Shown here in pieces: positions 6,304 through 14,608 of a stretch of 43,825 bases of DNA; the stretch's first letter is position 1, and every line of letters begins with the position of its first letter. The DNA lies in NCBI RefSeq assembly GCF_010501055.1, contig NZ_QVMO01000036.1:1-43825 (forward strand), written 5' to 3'. A program made the position numbers and the translations under genes. Source of the stretch: Dysgonomonas sp. 521. GTDB lineage: Bacteria; Bacteroidota; Bacteroidia; Bacteroidales; Dysgonomonadaceae. The notes under the pieces were generated by a model. That model searched no databases. It was not told the DNA's origin and was given only the letters and a program-made list of their open reading frames with translations.

Positions 6304-7701
6304 CTACTCTTTATTCATTCTTACTATGCGTGGCATAAATCGTCCATGTATGTCTACCAGCGATTCTTGTGCCGGCATCACCCTGTCGATGTCTTTATAG
6401 GCTAGTGGCATCTCTTCCACACTACCCCCTATTAGAGTTACTCCTTGTTGGCTAAGCAATTTCTTCAAAGCAGACTGAGTGAATTGCTCTTTCGCTTTTT
6501 GCCTCGACATAGCACGCCCTGCGCCATGCGATGCCGAATTAAGCGATTCCAAACCCCCTTTTCCACATATCAGGTAACCCGGTGTAGCCATGCTGCCGGG
6601 TATAAATCCGGCAACGCCTTTTCCGGCGGGGGTAGCACCTTTGCGATGTACGATGGCAAACTTTCCGGGTGCGATTTCTTCGCGCCATGCAAAATTGTGA
6701 TGGTTATTTACATTGCCCAGCGGTTTCAACCCTAGCGCTTTGGAAAGATTTATGTGAATCCTCTCGTGGCACGCCTGTGCAAAGTCACCTGCCAGATTCA
6801 TGCTCATCCAGTATTCCTGCCCTTCTTCGGTATCGAGTCCCAACCATGCAAAATGTTGTGCTTGGCGTGGTAGTTTACACATTTCGCGTGCAATATCGCT
6901 ATAATGCCTTGCTATAGCCGCACCCATACCGCGAGAACCGGAGTGGGAGAGCAGGGCTACATAACTGCCTGCCGGAAGATTCAGCACATTGTTTTCTATC
7001 AACTCTATCTCTCCAAATTCCACAAAGTGATTGCCTCCGCCGGAAGAACCTAGTTGACGGACTACTTTGCCATGAAGCATTTTCAGTAGTGGAGTGAGCT
7101 GAAATTCGTTCCGGTCAAGGATTTCGTGTTCTTGAGCGAAAGTCAATCCTCCATCCATACCAAAGTGTGTATATTCCTTCAATGCCTCTTTTATCTGATG
7201 TGAATAACGTTTCAGATAATCCGTCTTCGCATCGAATACGGTAAGGCTCATCCGGCAACCAATATCTAATCCCACAGCATAGGGTATCACGGCATTATCT
7301 ACAGCCAGCACCCCGCCGATAGGCAAACCATATCCGGCATGCGCGTCCGGCATCAGGGCACCCGAAAGCGTAATGGGGAGGCTCATTGCCAGTTCCATTT
7401 GTTGCTTGGCCAGGCTTTCTATAAATTTGTTCCCATAGGTTTTGAATGCCAGAGGTTGTTCCAGCAGGTTGTACACTGTAAAATTCTTTTCGTAAGTGGT
7501 CGGGGCAAAATGCTCGGCTAACCTGCCCCATGTTTCATCGTTCTTATAATTTTCGGGATACGCCAATATATCTGTCAATGTATTTTTAATCTCTTCTTTT
7601 GTATTGTGCTTGCAATTCTTGCTGATAATATTGATAGCAAGGCTGCGCGCCACATTGTCGGTATATCCGATTTTACTTAGGTCTTTTAATCGTATGCTCA
7701 T
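6304..7701 (-). CDS. rtcB: RNA ligase RtcB (PrfH-linked)
   Basis: 465 residues, full length. RtcB joins RNA 3'-phosphate or 2',3'-cyclic phosphate ends to 5'-OH ends using GTP and manganese. All signature blocks are visible: PDAHAGYG, GLDIGCRM (metal ligand Cys149), SSGGGNHFVE, SHSGSRGMGAAIA, NNHHNFA, HRKGATPAGKG and SASHGAGRAMSR, with His392 as the guanylated residue. The start ATG overlaps the TGA of the upstream gene (ATGA), so translation is coupled to the two unknown paralogues. PrfH, its usual neighbour, lies downstream on the same strand, which points to the ribosome-repair type of RtcB rather than a tRNA-splicing enzyme. No archease or RtcA is present in the window. Confidence 0.96.
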   Translation of the reverse strand: MSIRLKDLSKIGYTDNVARSLAINIISKNCKHNTKEEIKNTLTDILAYPENYKNDETWGRLAEHFAPTTYEKNFTVYNLLEQPLAFKTYGNKFIESLAKQQMELAMSLPITLSGALMPDAHAGYGLPIGGVLAVDNAVIPYAVGLDIGCRMSLTVFDAKTDYLKRYSHQIKEALKEYTHFGMDGGLTFAQEHEILDRNEFQLTPLLKMLHGKVVRQLGSSGGGNHFVEFGEIELIENNVLNLPAGSYVALLSHSGSRGMGAAIARHYSDIAREMCKLPRQAQHFAWLGLDTEEGQEYWMSMNLAGDFAQACHERIHINLSKALGLKPLGNVNNHHNFAWREEIAPGKFAIVHRKGATPAGKGVAGFIPGSMATPGYLICGKGGLESLNSASHGAGRAMSRQKAKEQFTQSALKKLLSQQGVTLIGGSVEEMPLAYKDIDRVMPAQESLVDIHGRFMPRIVRMNKE

Positions 7702-8420
7702 AAGTCTTTTTCGTCAGTATATTCTTCAATTATTTCATGGATTGGTTTATTATGAAAAGGATCATCATTTATTTCTTTAAACCAATCTTTTCTCCATTCG
7801 TACAAAGTACCCCAATGAAGTTTGTCCAATCTGTTATAATACCTGTTTTTGTTAATTAAATCATCTATTTCTTTATATCTGCTCTCTGCTTCCCAATTTC
7901 GTTTTTGCACCTTGGTTAGCATATTGGGGCGAATGCGCAGGACGAATATTCCCGGTTCGATGAAACGGTATAATGTCTCCCATATCCTGCGATTGCCATC
8001 ATAATGTGCTACCGGATGAAAATATATCTGCTCATCAGGGTTTAGATTATTCTGAAATTCAGATTCAGATAGGTCGCGTAGTTTTTGTTCATACATTTTC
8101 TTATACTTCCATTTACCCCTCTTGCGCCTTCGTATTTTCTTGAAAGATTTGTATGGGCTATATTGTATCACATTTATTTTTTCCAGTATTTGTCGAAAAA
8201 ATTCCGCTTTTTCTGTGAATTTTATGCTCTCGTCCAACTCGAATAATCGTTTGTAGCCTCGTTGTATGGGTTCTTCCAACTCTTCATATTCCATGTTGCG
8301 CATTATTTCCCGTAGCTTTTTCCGTTCAGCATCCAATGCTAACAGATATTTATCAAAGGCTTTTTTTTTGCGGCTCTTTTTCCAGTGAGACGGGCGTATT
8401 TTATTTATATAGTTGTCCAT
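7698..8420 (-). CDS. unknown basic protein, paralogue B in the rtcB operon
   Basis: 240 residues, strongly basic and charged, no signal peptide or membrane segment. It is clearly paralogous to the preceding gene (8405-9181). Shared landmarks are PIQRGYKRLFEL (51-62), INVIQYSPYKSFK (82-94), GKWKYK (102-107), FHPVAHYD (134-141) and FIEPGIFVLRIRPNM (153-167). The N-terminal 45 residues are a Lys/Arg-rich helix. No catalytic or zinc motif is evident. Its 5' end overlaps paralogue A by 16 nt and its TGA overlaps the rtcB start, so all three should be made together. An RNA- or ribosome-binding role alongside RtcB is inferred from charge and context. A run of nine A in the coding strand (8361-8369, codons near 18-20) could allow slippage. 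Confidence 0.8.
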   Translation of the reverse strand: MDNYINKIRPSHWKKSRKKKAFDKYLLALDAERKKLREIMRNMEYEELEEPIQRGYKRLFELDESIKFTEKAEFFRQILEKINVIQYSPYKSFKKIRRRKRGKWKYKKMYEQKLRDLSESEFQNNLNPDEQIYFHPVAHYDGNRRIWETLYRFIEPGIFVLRIRPNMLTKVQKRNWEAESRYKEIDDLINKNRYYNRLDKLHWGTLYEWRKDWFKEINDDPFHNKPIHEIIEEYTDEKDL

Positions 8421-9181
8421 AACAAATCTTTTTCTTCTCTGTATTCATTTTCTACAACATGAAACGAAACGTTTACAAACGAACTGTATCTATATCGTTT
8501 CTTATCTTCTTTTTCGTTTAGTACTTTCTTCCATGAATACTTTCTACTTTTCATTTTATATATTCTACCTCTGTTTTTGTGCCGATCCAGATAGTCACTT
8601 AGTTCGCTCTCGTATTTCTCCAGTTCGGAGTCTTTTATTTTAACCTGTGTAATCATATTTGGACGTACACGCAGTACAAATCGCCAGGGTTCGATAAATA
8701 TATATTTGGTTCTATATTTTTTCATATAGGTATCATAATACTCAACAGGGTGGAACAGTTCTTTTTCTTCGTCTGTAATTCTTTTTGAATTGAGAAAGGT
8801 CCATTCGTCCAATTCCTGCAAAGTTTGTTCATTCCGAATTTTATATTTCCATTTTCCTATTCTTCGCTTCTTCTCTTTAAAGGTTTTGTGCGGACTATAC
8901 CGTATAGTGTTTATCTTATCTAATAGTTCCTGATAGAAGTCGGCACATTTATTGTATTTTGTTTCCTCAGTTAGTGTAAACAATCGTATATACCCTCGTT
9001 GTATAGGCGGATCCAGGTCTTCATAACCTAAGTTTCTGATTTGGTTATAGACTTGTGTACATTCCTTATCTGTACGGCGCAGTTTCTTGTCTGCGGCAGT
9101 ACGGATACGCCTTATTTTCCAACGTCTTGAGGGCAGATTGTTTTCGAAAATGAGGATATTCTCATCTCTGGTATTGCCCAT
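8405..9181 (-). CDS. unknown basic protein, paralogue A, first gene of the rtcB operon
   Basis: 258 residues, very rich in Lys, Arg, Glu and Tyr. It shares with paralogue B the blocks PPIQRGYIRLFTL (58-70), INTIRYSPHKTFK (90-102), GKWKYK (109-114), FHPVEYYD (143-150) and FIEPWRFVLRVRPNM (162-176). Apart from these it differs in the extreme N-terminus and in a longer, Lys-rich C-terminal third. The conserved F-I-E-P...F-V-L-R-x-R-P-N-M block looks like a strand pair and may be the functional core. No known family is recognised. It is the first cistron behind the promoter at 9453-9483 and a long leader. Divergence of the two copies, while both keep the core, suggests a heteromeric pair or two binding targets (inference). 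Confidence 0.8.
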   Translation of the reverse strand: MGNTRDENILIFENNLPSRRWKIRRIRTAADKKLRRTDKECTQVYNQIRNLGYEDLDPPIQRGYIRLFTLTEETKYNKCADFYQELLDKINTIRYSPHKTFKEKKRRIGKWKYKIRNEQTLQELDEWTFLNSKRITDEEKELFHPVEYYDTYMKKYRTKYIFIEPWRFVLRVRPNMITQVKIKDSELEKYESELSDYLDRHKNRGRIYKMKSRKYSWKKVLNEKEDKKRYRYSSFVNVSFHVVENEYREEKDLLWTTI

Positions 9182-9206
9182 GACAATTGTTTTATCTGAT
9201 ACAGCG

Positions 9207-9372
9207 CGGCGTTAGGGATATAAGAATCCTGTTTGCCGATATATCAGCATTGATAATAAAATAACGATTTGGATTGCAGGACTAATCAACATGTACCGGC
9301 AGCAGTTTCCGGCACTATGATTTATCAGATAAGTTGCAAAGGCTCTTCATCCCGATGAGCCAGCTTAGTCCT
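9207..9372 (-). promoter_or_regulatory. structured 5' leader of the rtcB operon
   Basis: On the minus strand AGGACTAA (9365-9372) pairs perfectly with TTAGTCCT (9278-9285), closing a domain of about 95 nt. The domain contains two hairpins: GGCTC/GAGCC with a GGG-containing loop (9341-9361), and GTGCCGG/CCGGTAC (9293-9315). A further interrupted hairpin, CGGC..GGAT/ATCC..GCCG, follows at 9207-9238, just before the first start codon at 9181. The closed stem plus first hairpin resembles a tRNA acceptor stem and D-arm, but no T-loop sequence or CCA is present. This may be a regulatory leader or a processed small RNA; neither is proven. Confidence 0.5.
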
Positions 9373-9452
9373 AAAGTTTGATTTATTTTTTCTCTAACAT
9401 AATTGTACCCTTTCTCTATATTTTTAAAGGGTTAATACTCAAATTTCGATTG

Positions 9453-9483
9453 CAAAGATATTGGAAGTTTTTGAATTAACAAA
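9453..9483 (-). promoter_or_regulatory. promoter of the rtcB operon
   Basis: Minus strand TTTG (9480-9483), a 19-nt spacer, and TATCTTTG (9453-9460) match the Bacteroidetes primary sigma consensus TTTG-N19-TAnnTTTG fully. Transcription should begin near 9446, giving a leader of about 265 nt, unusually long for this group. It is the best promoter match noticed in the window. The rest of the spacer up to 9578 is AT-rich with nothing else clear. Confidence 0.75.
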
Positions 9484-9578
9484 TATTTAGAATAAAATAT
9501 TTGTGTGCGGTTTGAAAATATGGCTTTTCTAGCCTTGATCTTTACGAGTTAGAGAATCCGTATCGGCAACTGGGAAGT

Positions 9579-10895
9579 TTAGTTTTTTCGAAGTACATTG
9601 ATATCGCTGTTCTTAGTCCGTTTTTTTCCGTCTCCGCCGGTATATTCTATTACACAGTAGTAAACGCCTGTAGATACATACCTGCCATTGTGCCTGCCAT
9701 CCCAGCCTTTCGAAGGGTCGTTCCACTGGTATATTTTTACGCCCCAACGGTTGAAGATAGTGGCCTTAAATTTGATAATCGATTTATACTTTACCTTAAA
9801 CTCGCTATGTGTCGCCCCTCCCGGCGAAAAATAATTAGGAATCTCCAGTTCCGATTCCTCTGTGCTTACTGATACGCTTGTAGTGTCTATACAAACCGCT
9901 GCACGGTCTGCTACCTCAAGTTGTACTACAAATTCCCCGGTTCTGTCGAATGTATATTTGATATCCTTATCGGTATAGCGCACGATATAGTTGTCCATAT
10001 CTTCCCTGTTGTATATATGCCATGTGTAAAAATAGGCAACGGATTCATTCGCCCGTCCGTAGAAATTAATCGTTACGGGAACGGAACCACCCAGGTTGCT
10101 TTCCGTGGTTTCGCTTGCGCCCTCCTGTTCGGCTACAATGTGGCTTTCCACGGCTACAGCCTTATATTCCGCAGATGTGATCTCTTTTGCGATATTGAAG
10201 TGCTCGGCAAACTGGTCACCTCTTAGTTTAAATGTGGTGTTTGTCAGGGGTGCGTCTATAATTACTTCTGTTCCTATCTCTTGCGCGCTGGTTGTTTCTA
10301 TGCTTTCTGTAAATGTGCCGTTATTCTCGTTCCATTCCAGTTTGTTGTAACTGATCGTATATTTCCGGTATATATTTACCTTGATTCCGCTAACAGCATA
10401 AAAAGAGAGGTTTTCTTCCGTTTTCGTTATAAATAGTTTCAGCAAATCACATTTATCTTCATTTTCTATAGTCTCTATTGAGCTCAGAACAGGCAGGTAT
10501 TTGCTGTAATCTATAATCCATGCAACGGCTTTCGTGCTTCCGTTTTCTTCGGCTAAATAGCCGTATCCATCGCTTAAATGGGATACTGTATAAGTGGAAT
10601 TTCCGTTTGCCGATATTACCGAAATGTCCGATTCGGGGATTAATTCTTTGTCCGATAGCGAATTCCGGTAACGATAAAAATTGACTATGGTAGCTGATGA
10701 ACTGTATTTGATAGTCGCTCCGGCTAATGTGTTTAATAAATATACTCTTTCGACACCTGTACCAGTAAGGTTTTCTCCGGAGTGGCCGCCATATACATAT
10801 GGTGTCCCCTGCCCTCCGGATATGGTATAGCTTTGGGCAGATAACCAGATAGGTAAGCAGATTATGATAAGTAGTAAAATAAGCAGCCTTTTCAT
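9579..10895 (-). CDS. secreted protein with type IX secretion C-terminal domain (CHU_C/gliding motility-associated)
   Basis: 438 residues. A signal peptide (MKRLLILLLIIICLPIWLSAQ) is followed by about 320 residues of beta-rich sequence. A PKD/immunoglobulin-like segment (FDRTGEFVVQLEVAD) lies near residues 310-325. The last about 85 residues are a classical CHU_C domain: IPNYFSPGG, FKATIFNRWGVKIYQW, WDGRHNGRYVSTGVYYCVIEY. Such domains direct proteins through the outer membrane by the type IX secretion system (type B sorting). The passenger function is unknown. It is a single gene. GldH elsewhere in the window is another component linked to the same secretion/motility lineage. Confidence 0.88.
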   Translation of the reverse strand: MKRLLILLLIIICLPIWLSAQSYTISGGQGTPYVYGGHSGENLTGTGVERVYLLNTLAGATIKYSSSATIVNFYRYRNSLSDKELIPESDISVISANGNSTYTVSHLSDGYGYLAEENGSTKAVAWIIDYSKYLPVLSSIETIENEDKCDLLKLFITKTEENLSFYAVSGIKVNIYRKYTISYNKLEWNENNGTFTESIETTSAQEIGTEVIIDAPLTNTTFKLRGDQFAEHFNIAKEITSAEYKAVAVESHIVAEQEGASETTESNLGGSVPVTINFYGRANESVAYFYTWHIYNREDMDNYIVRYTDKDIKYTFDRTGEFVVQLEVADRAAVCIDTTSVSVSTEESELEIPNYFSPGGATHSEFKVKYKSIIKFKATIFNRWGVKIYQWNDPSKGWDGRHNGRYVSTGVYYCVIEYTGGDGKKRTKNSDINVLRKN

Positions 10896-10984
10896 ACGGA
10901 TGTATATATTATAAACGGGTCTGGAGGCAACTGTAAAGCATAAGAGATATATTGTTAACTGCTGACTGATGCCTGTTAACTGAC

Positions 10985-11018
10985 AAAACCCTCTATCTTT
11001 TAACGGACAGAGGGTTTT
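10985..11018 (-). terminator. hairpin terminator downstream of the serine palmitoyltransferase gene
   Basis: AAAACCCTCT (10985-10994) and AGAGGGTTTT (11009-11018) form a perfect 10-bp stem with a 14-nt loop. The stem ends in T on both strands, so it can stop transcription coming from the gene at 11057-12262. Confidence 0.75.
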
Positions 11019-11056
11019 CTTATTTTATAAAATGTTTATTTTGCTCTACCCTTATA

Positions 11057-12262
11057 TCAGGCTTTAACTCCAAGCAAAACTCCCATTTTTTTAAATATAT
11101 TTTCTATTTTCTCCAAAGCTATGTCTACCTGTTCTTTGGTATGTGTAGCCATCAGGGAGAAGCGTATCAACGTGTCGGCCGGTGCTACTGCAGGAGATAC
11201 TACCGGATTTACGAATACTCCTTCTTCGAAAAGAAGTTTTGTTATCATGAATGTTTTCTCGTTATCTCTGATAAACAACGGAATAATAGGTGTAGATGTG
11301 TGTCCTATCTCAAATCCGCGTTCACGGAATCCGTCGAGGGCGTAGTGGGTAATATCCCACAGGGCTTTGATCCTTTCGGGTTCAGCTTCGATAATGTCAA
11401 GAGCCGCGTTTGCTGCTGCCGTAGCCGCAGGTGTCGCACTTGCCGTAAATATGTATGAACGGGAGTTGTGGCGTAAGTAGTCCAATATAGCTTCATTACC
11501 CGCGATAAAACCGCCCAGCGAAGCCAGAGACTTGCTGAAAGTACCCATTATCAGTTCGGTTTCATCTATAAGGCCGCATTCTTCGACCAATCCTTTTCCA
11601 CTGTAGTTCTTTCCCATTACACCAAGGCTGTGAGCCTCGTCTACCATTACACTGGCATTGTATTGTTTTGCCAGCCTAATGATTTCAGGAAGATTTGCTA
11701 CATCTCCTTCCATGCTGAATACTCCGTCGATAACGATAAGTTTTACTTTATCGGGCTCACATTTCTGTAGTTGCTTTTCCAGCGACTCCATATCATTGTG
11801 GCGGAACTTCAGTTTCGTTGAGTAAGATACTCTTGCTCCTTCGATGATGGAGGCGTGATCCAACTCATCCCATAGAATATAATCTTCGCGCCCGGTAAGG
11901 CATGAAATAACACCCTGATTTACATTAAATCCTGTAGAGTAAACGATTGCGTCCTCTTTTCCTACAAATCTGGCAAGCTTTTTCTCCAGTTCTATATGGA
12001 TATCCAATGTGCCATTCAAAAAACGGGAACCGGCCATGCCTGTTCCATATTTCTTGACTGCATTGATTGCAGCCTCTTTTACTTTTGGATGATTTGTAAG
12101 TCCCAGATAGGCGTTTGAGCCAAACATTAATACCTTTTTCCCGTTAATTATAACCTCGGTATCCTGGTCACTCTGGATTTCTCTAAAATAGGGATAAATA
12201 CCCGCAGCACGTGTGTTCCTCGCCGCGTCGTACCGATACAACTTATCAGTTAGTAGACTCAT
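11057..12262 (-). CDS. spt: serine palmitoyltransferase (alpha-oxoamine synthase family)
   Basis: 401 residues, pyridoxal-phosphate enzyme that condenses L-serine with palmitoyl-CoA, the first step of sphingolipid synthesis. Family features are the His of DELDHAS (H136, stacks on PLP), VDEAHSLGVMG (D208, H211), and TFSKSLASLGG with Lys244 as the Schiff-base lysine. The same fold serves 8-amino-7-oxononanoate synthase and glycine acetyltransferase. The overall reading (TGMAGSRFLNGT, GTFSKSLASLGGFIAG, no biotin genes nearby) favours the Bacteroidetes serine palmitoyltransferase. Bacteroidales characteristically make sphingolipids. Single gene, ended by the hairpin at 10985-11018. A -7-like TATTTTTG lies at 12338-12345 without a good -33 box. 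Confidence 0.85.
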   Translation of the reverse strand: MSLLTDKLYRYDAARNTRAAGIYPYFREIQSDQDTEVIINGKKVLMFGSNAYLGLTNHPKVKEAAINAVKKYGTGMAGSRFLNGTLDIHIELEKKLARFVGKEDAIVYSTGFNVNQGVISCLTGREDYILWDELDHASIIEGARVSYSTKLKFRHNDMESLEKQLQKCEPDKVKLIVIDGVFSMEGDVANLPEIIRLAKQYNASVMVDEAHSLGVMGKNYSGKGLVEECGLIDETELIMGTFSKSLASLGGFIAGNEAILDYLRHNSRSYIFTASATPAATAAANAALDIIEAEPERIKALWDITHYALDGFRERGFEIGHTSTPIIPLFIRDNEKTFMITKLLFEEGVFVNPVVSPAVAPADTLIRFSLMATHTKEQVDIALEKIENIFKKMGVLLGVKA

Positions 12263-12450
12263 ATTAAACTTATAACAAATGTAATTATTATAGCTGCATG
12301 CAATGAAAACTTGATTATCTCACCAAAATGCAGGCTGCAAAAATAGCTAAAAAAAATAACAATGTAATCATTTTGGAGTAAATATTTAAAAAAAGGATAT
12401 TTTAAGGGAATCTTCTGGGGCTTCTATCAAAGGTATATTGCTTTTTTTCT

Positions 12451-12458
12451 TAAATTTG
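12451..12458 (+). promoter_or_regulatory. -7 box candidate for the M23-like gene
   Basis: TAAATTTG matches TAnnTTTG about 75 nt upstream of the start codon at 12533. No TTTG is found at the right distance for a -33 box. Confidence 0.3.
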
Positions 12459-12532
12459 TAGCTTGATCTGCTATGGGTTGTTGAAGTATGCAGAAATTAG
12501 TCTGCATGAGTAATATAAGATCAAAGCAATGA

Positions 12533-13405
12533 ATGGCTAAAAAGAAAAAAAACAAGCATAATTTTTGGAAACGGTTGCATTTCAAATACCGTCTTTCCGT
12601 GATGAATGAAAATACCTTGGAAGAAGTATGGACGATAAAGGCATCCATGTTTTCGGGCGCGGTATTACTTCTCGTATTCGCCGTTTTTCTCATAACGGTT
12701 ACCTCCATTTTTATTATCGCTACTCCCGTACGGTACTATCTGCCGGGTTATCTCGATGCCGAAGTCAGGGAAAAAGCGCTCCGTTCTGCTATCAGGGTAG
12801 ATTCGCTTCAGCAACGGTTGAATTATCAGGAGGCATATATCAATAACCTGAAAAATGTTTTCGAAGGGGTTTTGGATATCGACTCCGTGAAAATAGTGGA
12901 CGATATATCCATATCCGAAAATGATCCGTTGTTGCAACGTACCAAGAAGGAAAAAGCCTTTGTTGACCGTTACGAAGAAGAAGAGCGCTACAACCTCTCC
13001 GTCATTTCTTCCGCTACTTCGGGGCCGATGGAAGGTGTCGTGTTCTTCCGTCCGTTGAAGGGTTTGGTCGTGAATAAATTCAATCCGCTGAATAACAAGT
13101 ATGGGGTAACGTTGAAGGTAGTGTCTCAGGAGACTGTCTCATCGGTACTTGAAGGTACTGTGGTTTTCTCCGGTTACGACCTGACTACGGGATATACCGT
13201 GCAGATTCAGCATAAAAACGGATTTATTTCGATTTATAAAAATAACACATTGCTTCTGAAAAAATCCGGAGATAAGGTTCTCACAGGAGAGGCAATCGCT
13301 GTAATAGGCGATAACAAGAATAAAGAAGAGAAAGACTTCTATTCAGAGTTTGAACTTTGGTATAAGGGCAATCCTGTAAACCCGGAAGACTACATTGCTT
13401 TTTAA
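12533..13405 (+). CDS. membrane-anchored M23 (LytM-like) peptidase homologue, probably inactive
   Basis: 290 residues. A basic N-terminus precedes one membrane segment (about residues 40-64), a periplasmic coiled linker (about 78-110), and a C-terminal LytM/M23-like beta domain (about 165-290). M23 enzymes cut peptidoglycan cross-links and need an H...D and an HxH motif. Here the first site reads FNPLNNKYGV with no His, and the usual YAH of the second site is replaced by YKNN after IQIQHKNGF-like strands (VQIQHKNGFISIYKN). The domain is therefore probably degenerate, like EnvC or NlpD, which activate amidases instead of cutting. The gene directly precedes dxr (16-nt gap to the chosen dxr start). 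Confidence 0.82.
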   Translation: MAKKKKNKHNFWKRLHFKYRLSVMNENTLEEVWTIKASMFSGAVLLLVFAVFLITVTSIFIIATPVRYYLPGYLDAEVREKALRSAIRVDSLQQRLNYQEAYINNLKNVFEGVLDIDSVKIVDDISISENDPLLQRTKKEKAFVDRYEEEERYNLSVISSATSGPMEGVVFFRPLKGLVVNKFNPLNNKYGVTLKVVSQETVSSVLEGTVVFSGYDLTTGYTVQIQHKNGFISIYKNNTLLLKKSGDKVLTGEAIAVIGDNKNKEEKDFYSEFELWYKGNPVNPEDYIAF

Positions 13406-13421
13406 TGAGCTTGAAAAATAT

Positions 13422-14570
13422 ATGAAACGGAATATTGCAATACTTGGTTCTACAGGTTCTATCGGCACGCAGGCACTCGATATAGTGAGGGAACACGCAG
13501 GGCAGTTTGAAATATATGCACTCACAGCCAACAATAACGCGGAACTGCTGATTAAGCAGGCAAAAGAATTCTTGCCCGAAGTAGTTGTTATAGCCAATGA
13601 AGATAAATATGCGATGGTAAAGGACGCATTATCCGATTTGCCTATAAAAGTATGGAGTGGCAGCGACTCTATCGCTCAGGTGGTAGAGAGCCAGCCTATA
13701 CATGTCGTGTTGACGGCTATGGTAGGTTATTCGGGGCTGAAACCTACGATAAATGCAATAAAGGCTGGTAAGGCTATCGCGTTGGCTAATAAGGAAACGC
13801 TGGTGGTTGCAGGTGAGCTGATTACCTCATTGGCTATAGAACATAAAGTACCGATACTTCCGGTAGATTCGGAACATTCGGCTATATTTCAATGCCTGAA
13901 TGGTGAAAATTCCCCGATAGAAAAAATCTTACTGACAGCATCGGGAGGCCCTTTCCGTAATCATACGAAAGAACAGCTTTGTAAAGTGACCAAAGCGGAG
14001 GCGCTTAAGCATCCGAATTGGGATATGGGAGCGAAAGTGACTATCGATTCGGCCTCATTGATGAATAAAGGACTGGAAATGATAGAGGCCAAATGGCTGT
14101 TTGGCGTAGAGCCATCCCAAATAGAGGTGGTGGTGCATCCGCAGTCTATTATCCATTCTATGGTGCAGTTTCAGGATTCATCCATTATCGCTCAACTGGG
14201 TTTGCCCGATATGCACCTGCCGATACAGTACGCGCTGGCTTATCCTCAGCGGTTGAAGTCAAGTTTTGAACGCCTGGATTTCTTCAAATTACAAACAATG
14301 ACTTTCGAAAAACCCGATACATGCCGTTTCAGGAATCTTGCCTTTGCCTTCGAGGCAGCCAAGGTAAAGGGAAATATGGCATGCATCATGAATGCCGCTA
14401 ATGAAGTAGCTGTGGCGGCTTTCCTACAGGATAGGGTAGGGTTTCTCGAAATGAGCGATGTGATAGAAAAAACAATGCAAAAGACAGGTTTTATCTGTTC
14501 CCCTACATACGAGGATTATGTACAAACAGATATGGAAGCCAGAAGCATAGCAAAAGAGTTTATCAAATAA
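13422..14570 (+). CDS. dxr: 1-deoxy-D-xylulose-5-phosphate reductoisomerase
   Basis: 382 residues from the ATG at 13422; an in-frame ATG 27 nt earlier overlaps the previous gene and adds residues before the Rossmann start. The enzyme turns DXP into MEP with NADPH, the committed step of the non-mevalonate isoprenoid pathway. Visible are the NADPH loop GSTGSIG (9-15), NKETLVVAG, the metal site PVDSEHSAIFQ (Asp, Glu), the catalytic flap region TASGGPFR, and KVTIDSASLMNKGLEMIEA, which binds substrate and metal. Length and motifs are normal. It is followed, after a spacer filled by a compound palindrome, by rseP, a gene order common in Bacteroidetes. Confidence 0.97.
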   Translation: MKRNIAILGSTGSIGTQALDIVREHAGQFEIYALTANNNAELLIKQAKEFLPEVVVIANEDKYAMVKDALSDLPIKVWSGSDSIAQVVESQPIHVVLTAMVGYSGLKPTINAIKAGKAIALANKETLVVAGELITSLAIEHKVPILPVDSEHSAIFQCLNGENSPIEKILLTASGGPFRNHTKEQLCKVTKAEALKHPNWDMGAKVTIDSASLMNKGLEMIEAKWLFGVEPSQIEVVVHPQSIIHSMVQFQDSSIIAQLGLPDMHLPIQYALAYPQRLKSSFERLDFFKLQTMTFEKPDTCRFRNLAFAFEAAKVKGNMACIMNAANEVAVAAFLQDRVGFLEMSDVIEKTMQKTGFICSPTYEDYVQTDMEARSIAKEFIK

Positions 14571-14608
14571 CACTATAATAAATGAAGTATATTTGTGGAC
14601 ATAATGAT

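Noticed and set aside
9278..9372. A possible tRNA gene in the rtcB leader
   Set aside because: Acceptor-like and D-arm-like stems exist, but there is no T-loop sequence, the anticodon arm is not formed properly, extra bases separate the arms, and no CCA follows.
11057..12262. Biotin synthesis enzyme BioF or glycine acetyltransferase
   Set aside because: Same fold, but no biotin or threonine-degradation genes are nearby and the overall sequence reads as the Bacteroidetes serine palmitoyltransferase; a tree would settle it.
12276..12283. TACATTTG as promoter of the serine palmitoyltransferase gene
   Set aside because: It matches the -7 consensus but lies only about 14 bp before the start codon and lacks a -33 box.
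13395..13421. Upstream ATG for dxr
   Set aside because: It overlaps the M23-like gene and adds nine residues before the Rossmann strand; MKRNIAILGSTGSIG is the standard start.
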